This document shows positions 5,921 through 13,741 of a DNA stretch of 16,491 nt, in pieces (position 1 is the stretch's first letter; the number at the start of each line of letters is the position of its first letter). Source of the DNA: Promethearchaeota archaeon (GTDB lineage Archaea > Asgardarchaeota > Lokiarchaeia > Sigynarchaeales > SOKP01); contig JAEOTW010000368.1 of NCBI GenBank assembly GCA_016839655.1, positions 1 through 16,491 on the forward strand, written 5' to 3'. Position numbers and translations under genes: made by a program. The notes beneath the pieces are model-generated. The model searched no databases. It was not told where the DNA came from and saw nothing but the letters and a program-made list of their open reading frames with translations.

Positions 5921-7561
5921 ATGAAACTTCCTGATAAATTTAGGAATAAAAAAGTCTTTGTAATACTTCTCATTATTATATTTGGTATCCCCGCCACATT
6001 GATAACTGGTATATTTTTCTTTATTTCCCAAGAAGAACCTTCAGGACCGAGCATTGTAGGAGGGACTCTCACAGAAGATACAACATGGAAAGGGCATGTA
6101 TCTGTTCAAAGTGACGTAATTGTACCTAATGGAATCACTTTGACAGTGCTACCAGGAACCTTTGTAGAATTTAAACATTTTAGAGGCTATAAAAATATCA
6201 GTAGAGTCGGCTTATTTGTGGATGGAGGAACTATAAAGGCAATTGGTTTAGCAGAACAGCAAATTTGGTTCACATCTGATGCAGATGATCCTATTAATGC
6301 GGATTGGAGCGGAATTATATGTACGAATACACCAGATTCTATATTTGAATATGTAATAGTAGAGTTTTCTTATATTGGAATTGAATTTTCAAAATCTAAT
6401 ATTTCTATATCTCACTCAATAATCAGATGGATTCACGCTGAAGGTATATACTCCGCTAAGTCTTATGGCTTAATTGAATATAGCCTAATCTATAACAATG
6501 GATATCATGACATGGCTCTTGAAGATTATAACTACGATCTCACTATTGAATTTAATATTTTTAATGGAGGACATTATGGAATCTATACAGAAGCGACAAA
6601 TTCGACTTTAATAGGTAATTACTTTGTAAATTATTCTGGGACAGCAATATCAGCTAATGCATTCTCAAATATCAGTATAATCGAAAATAAATTTGAAAAT
6701 ATGACGATGGGGCAAATTTCTTTAGATCCAACTGTTACTGCAATCCAAATAGGAAATGATTTATGGGGTAATGGAACAGTACCGATTCCAATTCTAGATT
6801 TTCCTGATCCTAAACCAAGGATATTAGGATATGTCCCTGGAGATCCAGAAGATCGATACCTTTATGTATATGATACGATTGATGAAACTCGAGAAATCAT
6901 TCACCGCCTTGATAATGAAACATCTTTTGATTGGACACTTGCATATACTAATGGCTCACTATGGAAATTCAAACACAGGGCAGGTTCTGTAGGGGCTTTA
7001 CAAAATTTCGTAAGAATTAATATTACTTCAGAGAAAATAGAGGAGTTTGGAAATGATGATATTATAAATCCAAATGGATTAACCTATGACGGACAATTTT
7101 TCTGGACTCAAGACATTATTCTAAACAAAATTTTTAAATTTAAAATAAATAGTAGTAATTATGTAGAAGTTCTTGATTCTTATCCAATTCCTGTTGAAAT
7201 AGGCGCTGCATTCGGAATTGCTACCGATGGTACTTATATCTATCTTTCTGGATCAGATGGAACTAAACTTTTCAAACTTGATAAGTCTGGAACCTTAGTT
7301 GAAACAATAAGTCTTAGTGGAGGCACAATGGTTGGTGTTTTAACATGGACAGGAAGTCATTTTTGGTGTGGTTCTGAGTTAGAGCTCACAAAATGGAATT
7401 TGAGTGGCATTTTAGTCGGCAAGATTTATCCCGCAGCAGAAGGAACAATTGGTATTGCTTGGGATGGGGCAAATATTTGGACTAGCTGTAAAACCTGTGA
7501 ACTTTGGGTGGATGGAAAAATTTTTCAAATAGAAGTTATTGATGATCAGACAATACTTTAA
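5921..7561 (+). CDS. Exported beta-helix plus beta-propeller surface protein
   Basis: About 546 residues from ATG 5921; a GTG three codons earlier is possible but less likely. A Lys/Arg-rich start is followed by a strong hydrophobic segment (about 12-36) acting as signal or anchor. Residues about 45-290 form short repeated strands of the pectin-lyase-like right-handed beta-helix type, such as GLIEYSLIYNNGYHD, TIEFNIFNGGHYGIY and STLIGNYFVNYSGTAIS. Residues about 310-546 change to beta-propeller-like blades with repeated 'gly-ile/leu-thr/ala-x-asp-gly-x-x-ile/phe-trp' units (GLTYDGQFFWTQD, GIATDGTYIYLSG, GIAWDGANIWTS). At least ten N-x-S/T sequons suggest dense N-glycosylation, as on archaeal surface proteins. 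No catalytic residues are recognised, so a binding or surface-layer role is likely. It converges on the LuxE-like gene with a 17-base gap. Confidence 0.82.
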   Translation: MKLPDKFRNKKVFVILLIIIFGIPATLITGIFFFISQEEPSGPSIVGGTLTEDTTWKGHVSVQSDVIVPNGITLTVLPGTFVEFKHFRGYKNISRVGLFVDGGTIKAIGLAEQQIWFTSDADDPINADWSGIICTNTPDSIFEYVIVEFSYIGIEFSKSNISISHSIIRWIHAEGIYSAKSYGLIEYSLIYNNGYHDMALEDYNYDLTIEFNIFNGGHYGIYTEATNSTLIGNYFVNYSGTAISANAFSNISIIENKFENMTMGQISLDPTVTAIQIGNDLWGNGTVPIPILDFPDPKPRILGYVPGDPEDRYLYVYDTIDETREIIHRLDNETSFDWTLAYTNGSLWKFKHRAGSVGALQNFVRINITSEKIEEFGNDDIINPNGLTYDGQFFWTQDIILNKIFKFKINSSNYVEVLDSYPIPVEIGAAFGIATDGTYIYLSGSDGTKLFKLDKSGTLVETISLSGGTMVGVLTWTGSHFWCGSELELTKWNLSGILVGKIYPAAEGTIGIAWDGANIWTSCKTCELWVDGKIFQIEVIDDQTIL

Positions 7562-7578
7562 CTACATTTTTCATCCTT

Positions 7579-8757
7579 TCACAAATTATATGCATCGAGG
7601 GAAAATAATGAACTGCACCCCTTTCCAATAGATGGAGTTAAACGACCTAACACCCTAAAAATCGTCCCTTCACGACCACATTCTGGGCATCTCCCCCAAT
7701 TTTCCACTTGAACAATATCATCTAACAAAACTGATACTCCTGCATAACTTTCTACGCCATAAGGTGTAATTAATCCTAGGAGACCGGGTTCTCCAGTTTT
7801 CTTTATAGGCTCTGATGTTTGGATATCACGCACAACAATCCGACCCTGATCCTTATTAACATGAAGTAAGAAATCATTATAGTGTTTTGACCAATGACCA
7901 CCGCATGCCATTGGGCTTTCGGTAGCTGCAAAATTATCACAAAATTTATCTGTAGTTATATTGAACATATCACACATTTGTTCAATGAATTCTGGCTTTT
8001 TTACATTATATCCTAATTTAATACGACCTTTTGTTCCATCCCAACCACCACCTCCAGTAATTATATGAAAGTGATCACCCAGATCGAATGTTTTTCTTTC
8101 CTTTAAATAATAATCATTTAAAACCTTATGCATCCATAGAGGAGAATTCGCCATAATTGTTGGAATTTTATTTTGTTCAACTCGATTAAGTTCTGATTTT
8201 AAAAGTTTTCCATTTATACCAATCACTGCACGAGCTTTAAAGGTTGTCACCATTTTCCAGAGTGTTCTGCCCAGAAAAAACTGTAATAAATAATTAATAT
8301 GCTTTCCTTCCCAAATATCAACTATACTCTTGTATAGGAGAAAGGCATCCTTTTTGTAAAAATTATGTCTAATTTTTTTAATAATTTCCATCCCTGGAGC
8401 AAATAAGATGAGATTATCCACTTCGTCTTTACATGAAAAAGAATTGAAGACTTCATTATAATTGTCTTTTAATATTTCGATATCAGCATCAAGTCTTCCA
8501 ACGATACTAGGATCTCCACAAGTGGAGGAAGATTCCATCCAATATTTTAAATTTTCAAAAGCCTTTCCTCTTAGTAGGTCTTTAAATTTAGAATTAGAAA
8601 GTTTAAAAAAACTCCATGGTACATATGGAATTTCACCTAAATTAGATTCCTTTAAAGTTGCGTCAAAATCAAACTCTACCTCGTCACACAACTTTTTATA
8701 AATTGAGCAATCTTCTGCAGTTTCCTTTATAGTCGTAGTTATATCGTTTAGAATCAT
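7579..8757 (-). CDS. LuxE-like acyl-protein synthetase (adenylate-forming)
   Basis: A 392-residue protein of the LuxE acyl-protein synthetase family, which activates fatty acids with ATP and transfers the acyl group to a Cys or partner. Landmarks are IPYVPWSFFK (43-52) near the N-terminus, the phosphate-loop equivalent SSSTCGDPS (about 76-84, usually SSGTTG-x-PS), ITGGGGW (about 231-237), the A5-type motif FAATESP (about 275-281) and a C-terminal DDIVQVENWGRCPECG...VLGR segment. The last contains a CPEC pair that may bind metal or serve as acyl acceptor. The usual partner LuxC (acyl-CoA reductase) and luciferase genes are not in the window, so a bioluminescence role is not suggested. It is divergent from an NHL protein whose operon encodes a membrane methyltransferase. 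The natural acid is unknown. Confidence 0.88.
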   Translation of the reverse strand: MILNDITTTIKETAEDCSIYKKLCDEVEFDFDATLKESNLGEIPYVPWSFFKLSNSKFKDLLRGKAFENLKYWMESSSTCGDPSIVGRLDADIEILKDNYNEVFNSFSCKDEVDNLILFAPGMEIIKKIRHNFYKKDAFLLYKSIVDIWEGKHINYLLQFFLGRTLWKMVTTFKARAVIGINGKLLKSELNRVEQNKIPTIMANSPLWMHKVLNDYYLKERKTFDLGDHFHIITGGGGWDGTKGRIKLGYNVKKPEFIEQMCDMFNITTDKFCDNFAATESPMACGGHWSKHYNDFLLHVNKDQGRIVVRDIQTSEPIKKTGEPGLLGLITPYGVESYAGVSVLLDDIVQVENWGRCPECGREGTIFRVLGRLTPSIGKGCSSLFSLDAYNL

Positions 8758-8943
8758 TAAAAAAGGTCATTTAATAATATTGAATATTTAATTTCAAATT
8801 ATATTTAAACTCTAAAAGAATTAATACTTTTTACTTATCTATTTAAGATAAATTTACTGTTCTTGAGTAAAAATAAGATACTTATTTATATTACTTGAAT
8901 AATTGTCTTGAATATAAGATCATAATTTTCTAGAGGCTTCCCA
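8758..8943. promoter_or_regulatory. Divergent promoter region between the LuxE-like and NHL genes
   Basis: For the minus strand TTTAAATAT (8809-8801) could be a TATA box with a leader of about 20 bases to the LuxE-like ATG. For the plus strand TTATTTATA (8882-8890) could serve the NHL gene, followed by GAGG (8933-8936) seven bases ahead of its ATG at 8944. Two perfect inverted repeats are present: TTATCT/AGATAA at 8835-8851 and AAATAAG/CTTATTT at 8871-8887. The second overlaps the NHL TATA candidate. They could be operators, but such AT repeats are common in this composition. Confidence 0.35.
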
Positions 8944-9954
8944 ATGGAGTGGAGAGTAAAATATATTTTTAATTTTCCAGAAGATATAACCTGGCATAAT
9001 GGCTATGCTCACTTTGGATTTCATGATTATAAAGAAAAATTTTACGTCTTGAGGCATGAACAGCATTGGTTTGGAGAATTTACTAGAGATAATGAATTTC
9101 TCTGGACAGCAGGTTCAACTAATCCCAAGCTCTGTGATAAACATATGTTTTTCAATCTAAAAAAACCAACTTATATTTCAAGATCCCCCACGAATGATAA
9201 TTTAATTATTTCAAGTATGGGGAACAATAGAATATATAAATTATTTCCAGAAGAGAAGAAATTTGAGGTATTTATTGATATGGAAGAACAAGGTGCAAAA
9301 GATCTTGGCAACTGTGTATTCGATAAGGACGGTAATATTTGGATTAATGAAATTACAGGCTGTAAAATTTGGAAATTTGATTCACAAGGTAAGAAAAATA
9401 GGGTATTAGGTAATGGAAAACCTGGTTTTCAATTAGATACTGCTAGTTATGATAACGTCCAATTTAGTTGGATTTATGATATTCGGATTGGACCAGATAA
9501 TAACTTATATGTTTTAGATAGTGGGAATTATGCTGTTAGAATGGTTGATCTTAATGAAGAAATTATAGAAACCATAGTCGGAACTGGTGAATCTGGTTAT
9601 TTAGGTGACGGGAAGAATGCAAAAAAAGCTACCCTTGGTTCTGATAAAAATGAACAGTTTGATGGGCCGTGGGCGATGACACTAGATGAAGCTGGTAATA
9701 TTTTTATTGGTGATACTCAGAATCATGTTGTCCGTATGGTTGAAAAAAAGAAAAAGAAGAGAATTATTTCTACTATATTAGGAAATTCAGATTTTACTCC
9801 TTCGCTAAGAAATTCTGTGGATGAGACTGATCCTTTTAAAGTTAATCTTCCTAAAATATGCAGCATGGATTATTATAATAAAGAATTGTATGTCCCTGAA
9901 TCTGATGGAGATCTCATTGTCCTTGAAAAAGTTGATCAAGATGTTAGATCATGA
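8944..9954 (+). CDS. NHL-repeat beta-propeller protein
   Basis: A 336-residue protein made of NHL-type blades, each with an 'asp-gly/asn-x-leu/ile-tyr/trp-val/ile' turn: FDKDGNIWINE, GPDNNLYVLDSGNYAVRMV and LDEAGNIFIGDTQNHVVRMV. The loops IVGTGESGYLGDG and LGNGKPGFQLD are the characteristic inter-blade 'GTG..G..GDG' segments. No signal peptide or membrane helix is visible, so it is probably cytoplasmic, unlike many secreted NHL proteins. NHL propellers mostly act as binding scaffolds, and no catalytic residues are recognised. A GAGG Shine-Dalgarno supports the start at 8944. Its TGA overlaps the ATG of the next gene (ATGA at 9951-9954), so this protein and the ICMT-like enzyme are made from one mRNA and may work together. 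Confidence 0.87.
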   Translation: MEWRVKYIFNFPEDITWHNGYAHFGFHDYKEKFYVLRHEQHWFGEFTRDNEFLWTAGSTNPKLCDKHMFFNLKKPTYISRSPTNDNLIISSMGNNRIYKLFPEEKKFEVFIDMEEQGAKDLGNCVFDKDGNIWINEITGCKIWKFDSQGKKNRVLGNGKPGFQLDTASYDNVQFSWIYDIRIGPDNNLYVLDSGNYAVRMVDLNEEIIETIVGTGESGYLGDGKNAKKATLGSDKNEQFDGPWAMTLDEAGNIFIGDTQNHVVRMVEKKKKKRIISTILGNSDFTPSLRNSVDETDPFKVNLPKICSMDYYNKELYVPESDGDLIVLEKVDQDVRS

Positions 9955-10541
9955 TTAATTGGGTAAATTTAGGATCTTTACTGTTGAGTATTGTTCTATT
10001 CTGTTATTTATATACTCTTAGTGTTCAACCAATCAAGAGAGAAGCACAAAAGGGGAATCTTGCATGGGAGCAATGCATGAGATTACGTATAGTTGCAAGT
10101 TTCTTTGAACTAATCATTGCAATGAACCTGATACTATGGATTTGGTTCCCGATTCCAATGATCAATTGGCAAGTATCCATTAATTATGGAATTGGAATTC
10201 TCATTGGATTTTTAATCGTAATCCCTTGTTTAATGATTCTCTTAAAGGGTATAAGAGACGCTGGGAAAGAAACGCTACAACCATCTCAAGAGACTCAAAT
10301 GTATGGAGGAATTTATAATCATATCCGACACCCTCAATCATTGGGGGAATTCCCTTTATTTATTGCAATAGCATTTATGGTAAATTCTTGGTTTCTAATT
10401 ATTCTAATGAGTCTATTCGTTATAATATATGTTCCAATTATGGTTTATTATGAGGAAAAAGATCTTTTAAGGCGTTTTGGTGAAAAATATAGGGAATATC
10501 AAAAAAGAACCGGAGCTTTACTTCCTAAATTTAAAAAATAA
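9951..10541 (+). CDS. ICMT/PEMT-like membrane methyltransferase
   Basis: A 196-residue integral membrane protein of the isoprenylcysteine carboxyl methyltransferase / phospholipid methyltransferase superfamily. Hydrophobic helices lie at about 5-24, 47-68, 78-100, 132-145 and 148-166. The SAM-binding C-terminal signature is complete: GIYNHIRHPQSLGE (120-133), then the EE pair in YYEEKDLLRRFGEKYREYQK (167-186). The family methylates small membrane-associated substrates such as prenylated cysteine or phosphatidylethanolamine, so the substrate here is open. Its start overlaps the NHL gene stop by four bases, showing translational coupling. It faces a second ICMT-like gene on the opposite strand, with 15 bases between the two stops. 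Confidence 0.88.
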   Translation: MINWVNLGSLLLSIVLFCYLYTLSVQPIKREAQKGNLAWEQCMRLRIVASFFELIIAMNLILWIWFPIPMINWQVSINYGIGILIGFLIVIPCLMILLKGIRDAGKETLQPSQETQMYGGIYNHIRHPQSLGEFPLFIAIAFMVNSWFLIILMSLFVIIYVPIMVYYEEKDLLRRFGEKYREYQKRTGALLPKFKK

Positions 10542-10556
10542 ATTATCAGTATTCTT

Positions 10557-11411
10557 TCAGAAAATTATGGAGAAATATTTTTTTAAGTCTTTGAATCTTA
10601 CGAATAGTGCAGGTACACTTTTCCTATATTTAATGTAATCTTCTCCGAATCTTTGAACTAATTCTCTTTCTTCTACCAATTTGATATGTATATTTATTCC
10701 TATTATAAATATTAAGAAATAAATAATAGAATAAATAGAAAATCTGAAAAAAATGCTTCCAATACAAAATAACATTAAACTATGATAAGTTGGATGACGT
10801 AATATAGAATAAATCTCGTGGTTTTGAAGTGTAGAATCTTCTGGGTAATAGACATAGACTAATCCCATATAATCAATGCCAAAAATATATAAAGCTCTTC
10901 TAACCACTATAAGTCCTAGACTAAAAAATATAATCCATAATACTAATCTAATTGAAAGTATAATAATAGAAAAATCGAGGAATATCTCGGATATGGGGAT
11001 AGATAAATACCAACTAATAGATTGAATATCTTGGTATGGAGCGAACAAATCGGTTGGGAAAAAACTGTGAATTACTACTGAAATTACTATAGGAACACCA
11101 GTTACCACAAATTTAAAGCCTTTTTGATATGCTAATTCTCTATTTTTTTCCAAATATTTATCTCGTTTTCGCCAGAATGAATAGACTAATAAAAAGCCAA
11201 TTAATAATATAATCAACGAACCAAATATAGGAGTTAATGGTTCCAAAACCTGTAAGACATTGGATCCTCTGAATATACGTGGTAGTGAATCCATTATTAA
11301 CTGAAACGCAATAGAGATTAGAATAACTAGGGGAACAACAATCAGAAATTTAAATATACTTTTTCCCTGATAATCTGGAAGTTTTTCCATTAGTTTTTCT
11401 GATCCCTTCAT
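10557..11411 (-). CDS. ICMT-like membrane methyltransferase, longer form
   Basis: A 284-residue membrane protein of the same superfamily as the convergent gene at 9951-10541, but with a longer N-terminal part holding extra helices (about 19-40, 60-80, 100-116, 143-168). The conserved C-terminal block is HEIYSILRHPTYHS (198-211), followed by hydrophobic helices (about 211-241) and VEERELVQRFGEDYIKYRKS (246-265). This is the typical RHP and EE signature for SAM binding. The substrate is unknown. ATG at 11411 is supported by a GGAGGGG Shine-Dalgarno (11430-11424) 12 bases upstream, rather wide spacing. An ATG four bases further up is in another frame. It is divergent from the alpha/beta hydrolase gene across a region with a strong inverted repeat. 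Confidence 0.86.
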   Translation of the reverse strand: MKGSEKLMEKLPDYQGKSIFKFLIVVPLVILISIAFQLIMDSLPRIFRGSNVLQVLEPLTPIFGSLIILLIGFLLVYSFWRKRDKYLEKNRELAYQKGFKFVVTGVPIVISVVIHSFFPTDLFAPYQDIQSISWYLSIPISEIFLDFSIIILSIRLVLWIIFFSLGLIVVRRALYIFGIDYMGLVYVYYPEDSTLQNHEIYSILRHPTYHSLMLFCIGSIFFRFSIYSIIYFLIFIIGINIHIKLVEERELVQRFGEDYIKYRKSVPALFVRFKDLKKYFSIIF

Positions 11412-11454
11412 TCATTTTAATTACCCCTCCATTAATATATAAAACTAACTCTTT

Positions 11455-11481
11455 TTGCCTATAAATGAGATTTAAAGGCAA
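11455..11481. promoter_or_regulatory. 27-bp inverted repeat, likely bidirectional promoter/operator
   Basis: TTGCCTATAAAT (11455-11466) and ATTTAAAGGCAA (11470-11481) pair at 11 of 12 positions around a GAG spacer. Each half carries a TATA-like box pointing outward: ATTTATA for the minus-strand ICMT-like gene and TTTAAA for the plus-strand hydrolase gene. The minus-strand box would start transcripts near 11436, so the GGAGGGG ribosome site at 11430-11424 would be included. One regulator dimer could control both genes. Confidence 0.5.
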
Positions 11482-11566
11482 TAAACTTATTATAGACATC
11501 GTAAATTAAGTACATAAAATACTATTTTTTGTATTCTATCTCAAAATTAAGGATTGAACATTTTAG

Positions 11567-11571
11567 GGTGA
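11567..11571 (+). promoter_or_regulatory. Shine-Dalgarno of the alpha/beta hydrolase gene
   Basis: GGTGA matches the archaeal 16S rRNA tail and lies four bases ahead of the ATG at 11576, confirming that start. Confidence 0.6.
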
Positions 11572-11575
11572 AATA

Positions 11576-12406
11576 ATGACTAAGGTTAAGGTTAATGATA
11601 CTGAATTATATTATGAAGAATTTGGATTCGGGGAACCATTTTTAATAATGCATGGAGGTTTAGGAATGGATCATTCTTATTTTCGTCCAATGATAGATCC
11701 ACTAGGTAATATTTTTAAATTGATTTTTTATGATCATAGAGGAGAAGGACGTTCAGGTAGACCACCAATCAATACCATCACTTATGAACAATTAGCAGAT
11801 GACGCTGATGCTTTACGTAAAGTATTAGGTTATGATAAAATAGGGATCATTGGGCATTCTGCGGGTAGTTGTGTAGCATTAAACTATGCAATTCGTCATC
11901 CAATGACGATTAATTATCTAGTACTTATGAATGCTTTTCCAGCATTTGATTATTTGGAAGAGATGAATGAAAAGGTGATGCAAAGAAATCCATCACCTGA
12001 AATGATTGATGTTTTAATCGCCCCTGTAGATCCGACAATAGAAGGTTTTAAAGAACAACTCAAAATATCTGCACCATTCTATTTTTACGACTACAATTCT
12101 GAAATGGAAGAAATAACTACACAGTCGTATAATAAAGTGATATTAAATCCAGAAACCGCAGCATTGACTGAAAAATTGAATTTAAAATATAATGTATTTG
12201 ATTCACTTTCCCATATTAAAATACCCACTTTGATTTTAGCTGGAGAAGATGATATTGCTACGCCTCCCTCTCAAGCTCGAAGAATCCATGATGCAATCCC
12301 AAACTCTACTCTAGTGATATTCGAAAAATGTGGGCATTATCCCTTCTATGAAGTACCTGATGAGTTATTCAGTGCAATTCGTGACTGGTTCACAAAAGTA
12401 AGATAG
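11576..12406 (+). CDS. Alpha/beta hydrolase, proline iminopeptidase-like
   Basis: A 276-residue soluble alpha/beta-hydrolase fold enzyme. The oxyanion motif HGG is at 26-28, DHRGEGRSG at 53-61 is the strand 4 landmark, and the nucleophile elbow GHSAGS (93-98) gives Ser95. The acid is in AGEDDIATP (222-230, Asp226 or neighbour) and the catalytic His254 in KCGHYPFYE (251-259). The DHRGEGRSG and GHSAGS pattern with an inserted helical cap (about 122-205) is like S33-family peptidases and related esterases. Sequence alone does not tell peptidase from esterase or haloalkane-type activity. It has no signal peptide. It is preceded by GGTGA and followed, 94 bases on, by a methyltransferase gene on the same strand. 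Confidence 0.92.
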   Translation: MTKVKVNDTELYYEEFGFGEPFLIMHGGLGMDHSYFRPMIDPLGNIFKLIFYDHRGEGRSGRPPINTITYEQLADDADALRKVLGYDKIGIIGHSAGSCVALNYAIRHPMTINYLVLMNAFPAFDYLEEMNEKVMQRNPSPEMIDVLIAPVDPTIEGFKEQLKISAPFYFYDYNSEMEEITTQSYNKVILNPETAALTEKLNLKYNVFDSLSHIKIPTLILAGEDDIATPPSQARRIHDAIPNSTLVIFEKCGHYPFYEVPDELFSAIRDWFTKVR

Positions 12407-12500
12407 TAATTACTCCTTTATTTTCAAAATATTTTCCAATATATTGAATATAGAGAACCAAATTAGATGTATTTTTTAATGATTATGCCATAATACAGTT

Positions 12501-13133
12501 ATGAAAATAGCTAAAGAGTTACTATATCCTGCTCCCTTCTATAACTTTCTTTCATATATCTCTGAAAATGCTATTAATGGACCCATTCTCGATTGTGGTT
12601 CAGGTGGACCTTCTCCCAAACAAGCACTCTTTATCAAACTGGGATTTGATACAATTGGTATTGAACTTTCCGAGGAAAGATTAGAAATGGCACAAGATTA
12701 TGCAAAACAGCACAAATTAAAACTTCCTATGCAAATGGGTGATATGCGTTCAATTAAATTTGAATCTAATCATTTTGCCCATGTTTATTCTTGGAATACA
12801 ATATTTCACATGACCAAAATAGATATTAAAAAAGCGGTAGATGAGATGATTAGGGTATTAAAGCCAGGTGGCCTCTGTTTTGTAAATTTCCTTACAGTTG
12901 AATCTGAATTCTGTGGTGAAGGTGAAGAACTAAATCCAGGAGAATTTAAGCAAGAAGAAGGTGATGAGATAATTATTCATACTTTTTTCACTGATGAAGA
13001 ATCTGATGGATTTTTCGATAACTTAGAGATTGAGATATTATTTAAAGAAAAGAGAGTAAACCATAGAAGGCGTGACGAACGTATGTATACAGATAGTTAT
13101 ATTGATTACATTGTTCAAAAGAAGAAAACCTAG
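12501..13133 (+). CDS. Class I SAM-dependent methyltransferase
   Basis: A 210-residue methyltransferase. Motif I is ILDCGSGG (29-36), the acidic ribose-binding residue is Glu55 in IGIELSEERL (52-61), the adenine-side acid is Asp81 in MGDMRSIKF (79-87), and the post-motif RVLKPGGLCFVNFL (118-131) closes the core. The acidic stretch after the core (SEFCGEGEELNPGEFKQEEGDE, about 135-156) is typical of Methyltransf_11/25 proteins with variable substrate lids. The target is unknown. It has no close resemblance to the methyltransferase at 1812-2420 beyond the shared fold. T-runs downstream at about 13171-13189 may terminate its transcript ahead of trmO. Confidence 0.9.
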   Translation: MKIAKELLYPAPFYNFLSYISENAINGPILDCGSGGPSPKQALFIKLGFDTIGIELSEERLEMAQDYAKQHKLKLPMQMGDMRSIKFESNHFAHVYSWNTIFHMTKIDIKKAVDEMIRVLKPGGLCFVNFLTVESEFCGEGEELNPGEFKQEEGDEIIIHTFFTDEESDGFFDNLEIEILFKEKRVNHRRRDERMYTDSYIDYIVQKKKT

Positions 13134-13213
13134 AAGAAACACTTTTAACCTAAATTTTGTAAATAGAGATTTTTTTCCAATCTTTTTTATATTGCAATAT
13201 CATATCTTATGTT

Positions 13214-13666
13214 ATGAAGAAAATCCAAGTTAAACAAATAGGTTTTGTAAAAAGGTTATCAATTGATGAAAACGATAAAGATAGAAATCTTCAATCTAAG
13301 ATTATCTTAAATAAGGAACTTACAAAGGCTTTAGATGGTATTACTGATTTTTCTCATATCTATGTAATCTTTTGGATGGATAAAGTAAAGAATACAACCT
13401 ACTTACTCCATCCTAGTAAGAATAAAAACGTAAAACCAGTTGGAGTTTTTGCTACAAGATCTCCAATTCATCCAAATCCTATAGGTTTGACGTTAGTTGA
13501 GTTGATTCACCATGAGGATAATATTCTTTGGGTGAAGGGTCTTGATGCTTATGATAAAACCCCTGTATTAGATATAAAACCTTATCCTGACTGGGAACAT
13601 GGTAGATGTATTGTAGTTGATGAGTATAAAATTCCTAAATGGTTGGAAAACAATGAAATAAGTTGA
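13214..13666 (+). CDS. trmO: tRNA (N6-threonylcarbamoyladenosine(37)-N6)-methyltransferase TrmO
   Basis: A 150-residue protein of the TrmO/TsaA (UPF0066) family. It adds an N6-methyl group to t6A at position 37 of certain threonine tRNAs, using SAM and a single-sheet beta-barrel rather than a Rossmann fold. The family signature is clear: DGITDFSHIYVIFWMDK (41-57), GVFATRSPIHPNPIGLT (77-93), then LDAYDKTPVLDIKPY (110-124). The length is that of the compact archaeal form; the Escherichia coli protein carries an extra C-terminal domain. ATG at 13214 places IQVKQIGFVK, the usual start of the fold, at residues 4-13. It is preceded by T-rich DNA with a TATA-like TTTTTTATATT and followed by the MscS pair. 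Confidence 0.94.
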   Translation: MKKIQVKQIGFVKRLSIDENDKDRNLQSKIILNKELTKALDGITDFSHIYVIFWMDKVKNTTYLLHPSKNKNVKPVGVFATRSPIHPNPIGLTLVELIHHEDNILWVKGLDAYDKTPVLDIKPYPDWEHGRCIVVDEYKIPKWLENNEIS

Positions 13667-13741
13667 AATAATGATAATTTATTAGATTATTAATATTAAT
13701 TCAGTTTAAACCTTTTAAGATAATTTGTAAATTATAGAATT

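Noticed and set aside
5881..6072. Minus-strand frame over the start of the beta-helix protein
   Set aside because: Antisense to the signal-anchor region; its hydrophobicity mirrors that segment.
8462..8701. Plus-strand frame inside the LuxE-like gene
   Set aside because: Antisense shadow; Ser/Leu-rich with no motif.
7579..8757. Bioluminescence locus
   Set aside because: Only a LuxE-like gene is present; no luxA, luxB, luxC or luxD-like gene is in the window.
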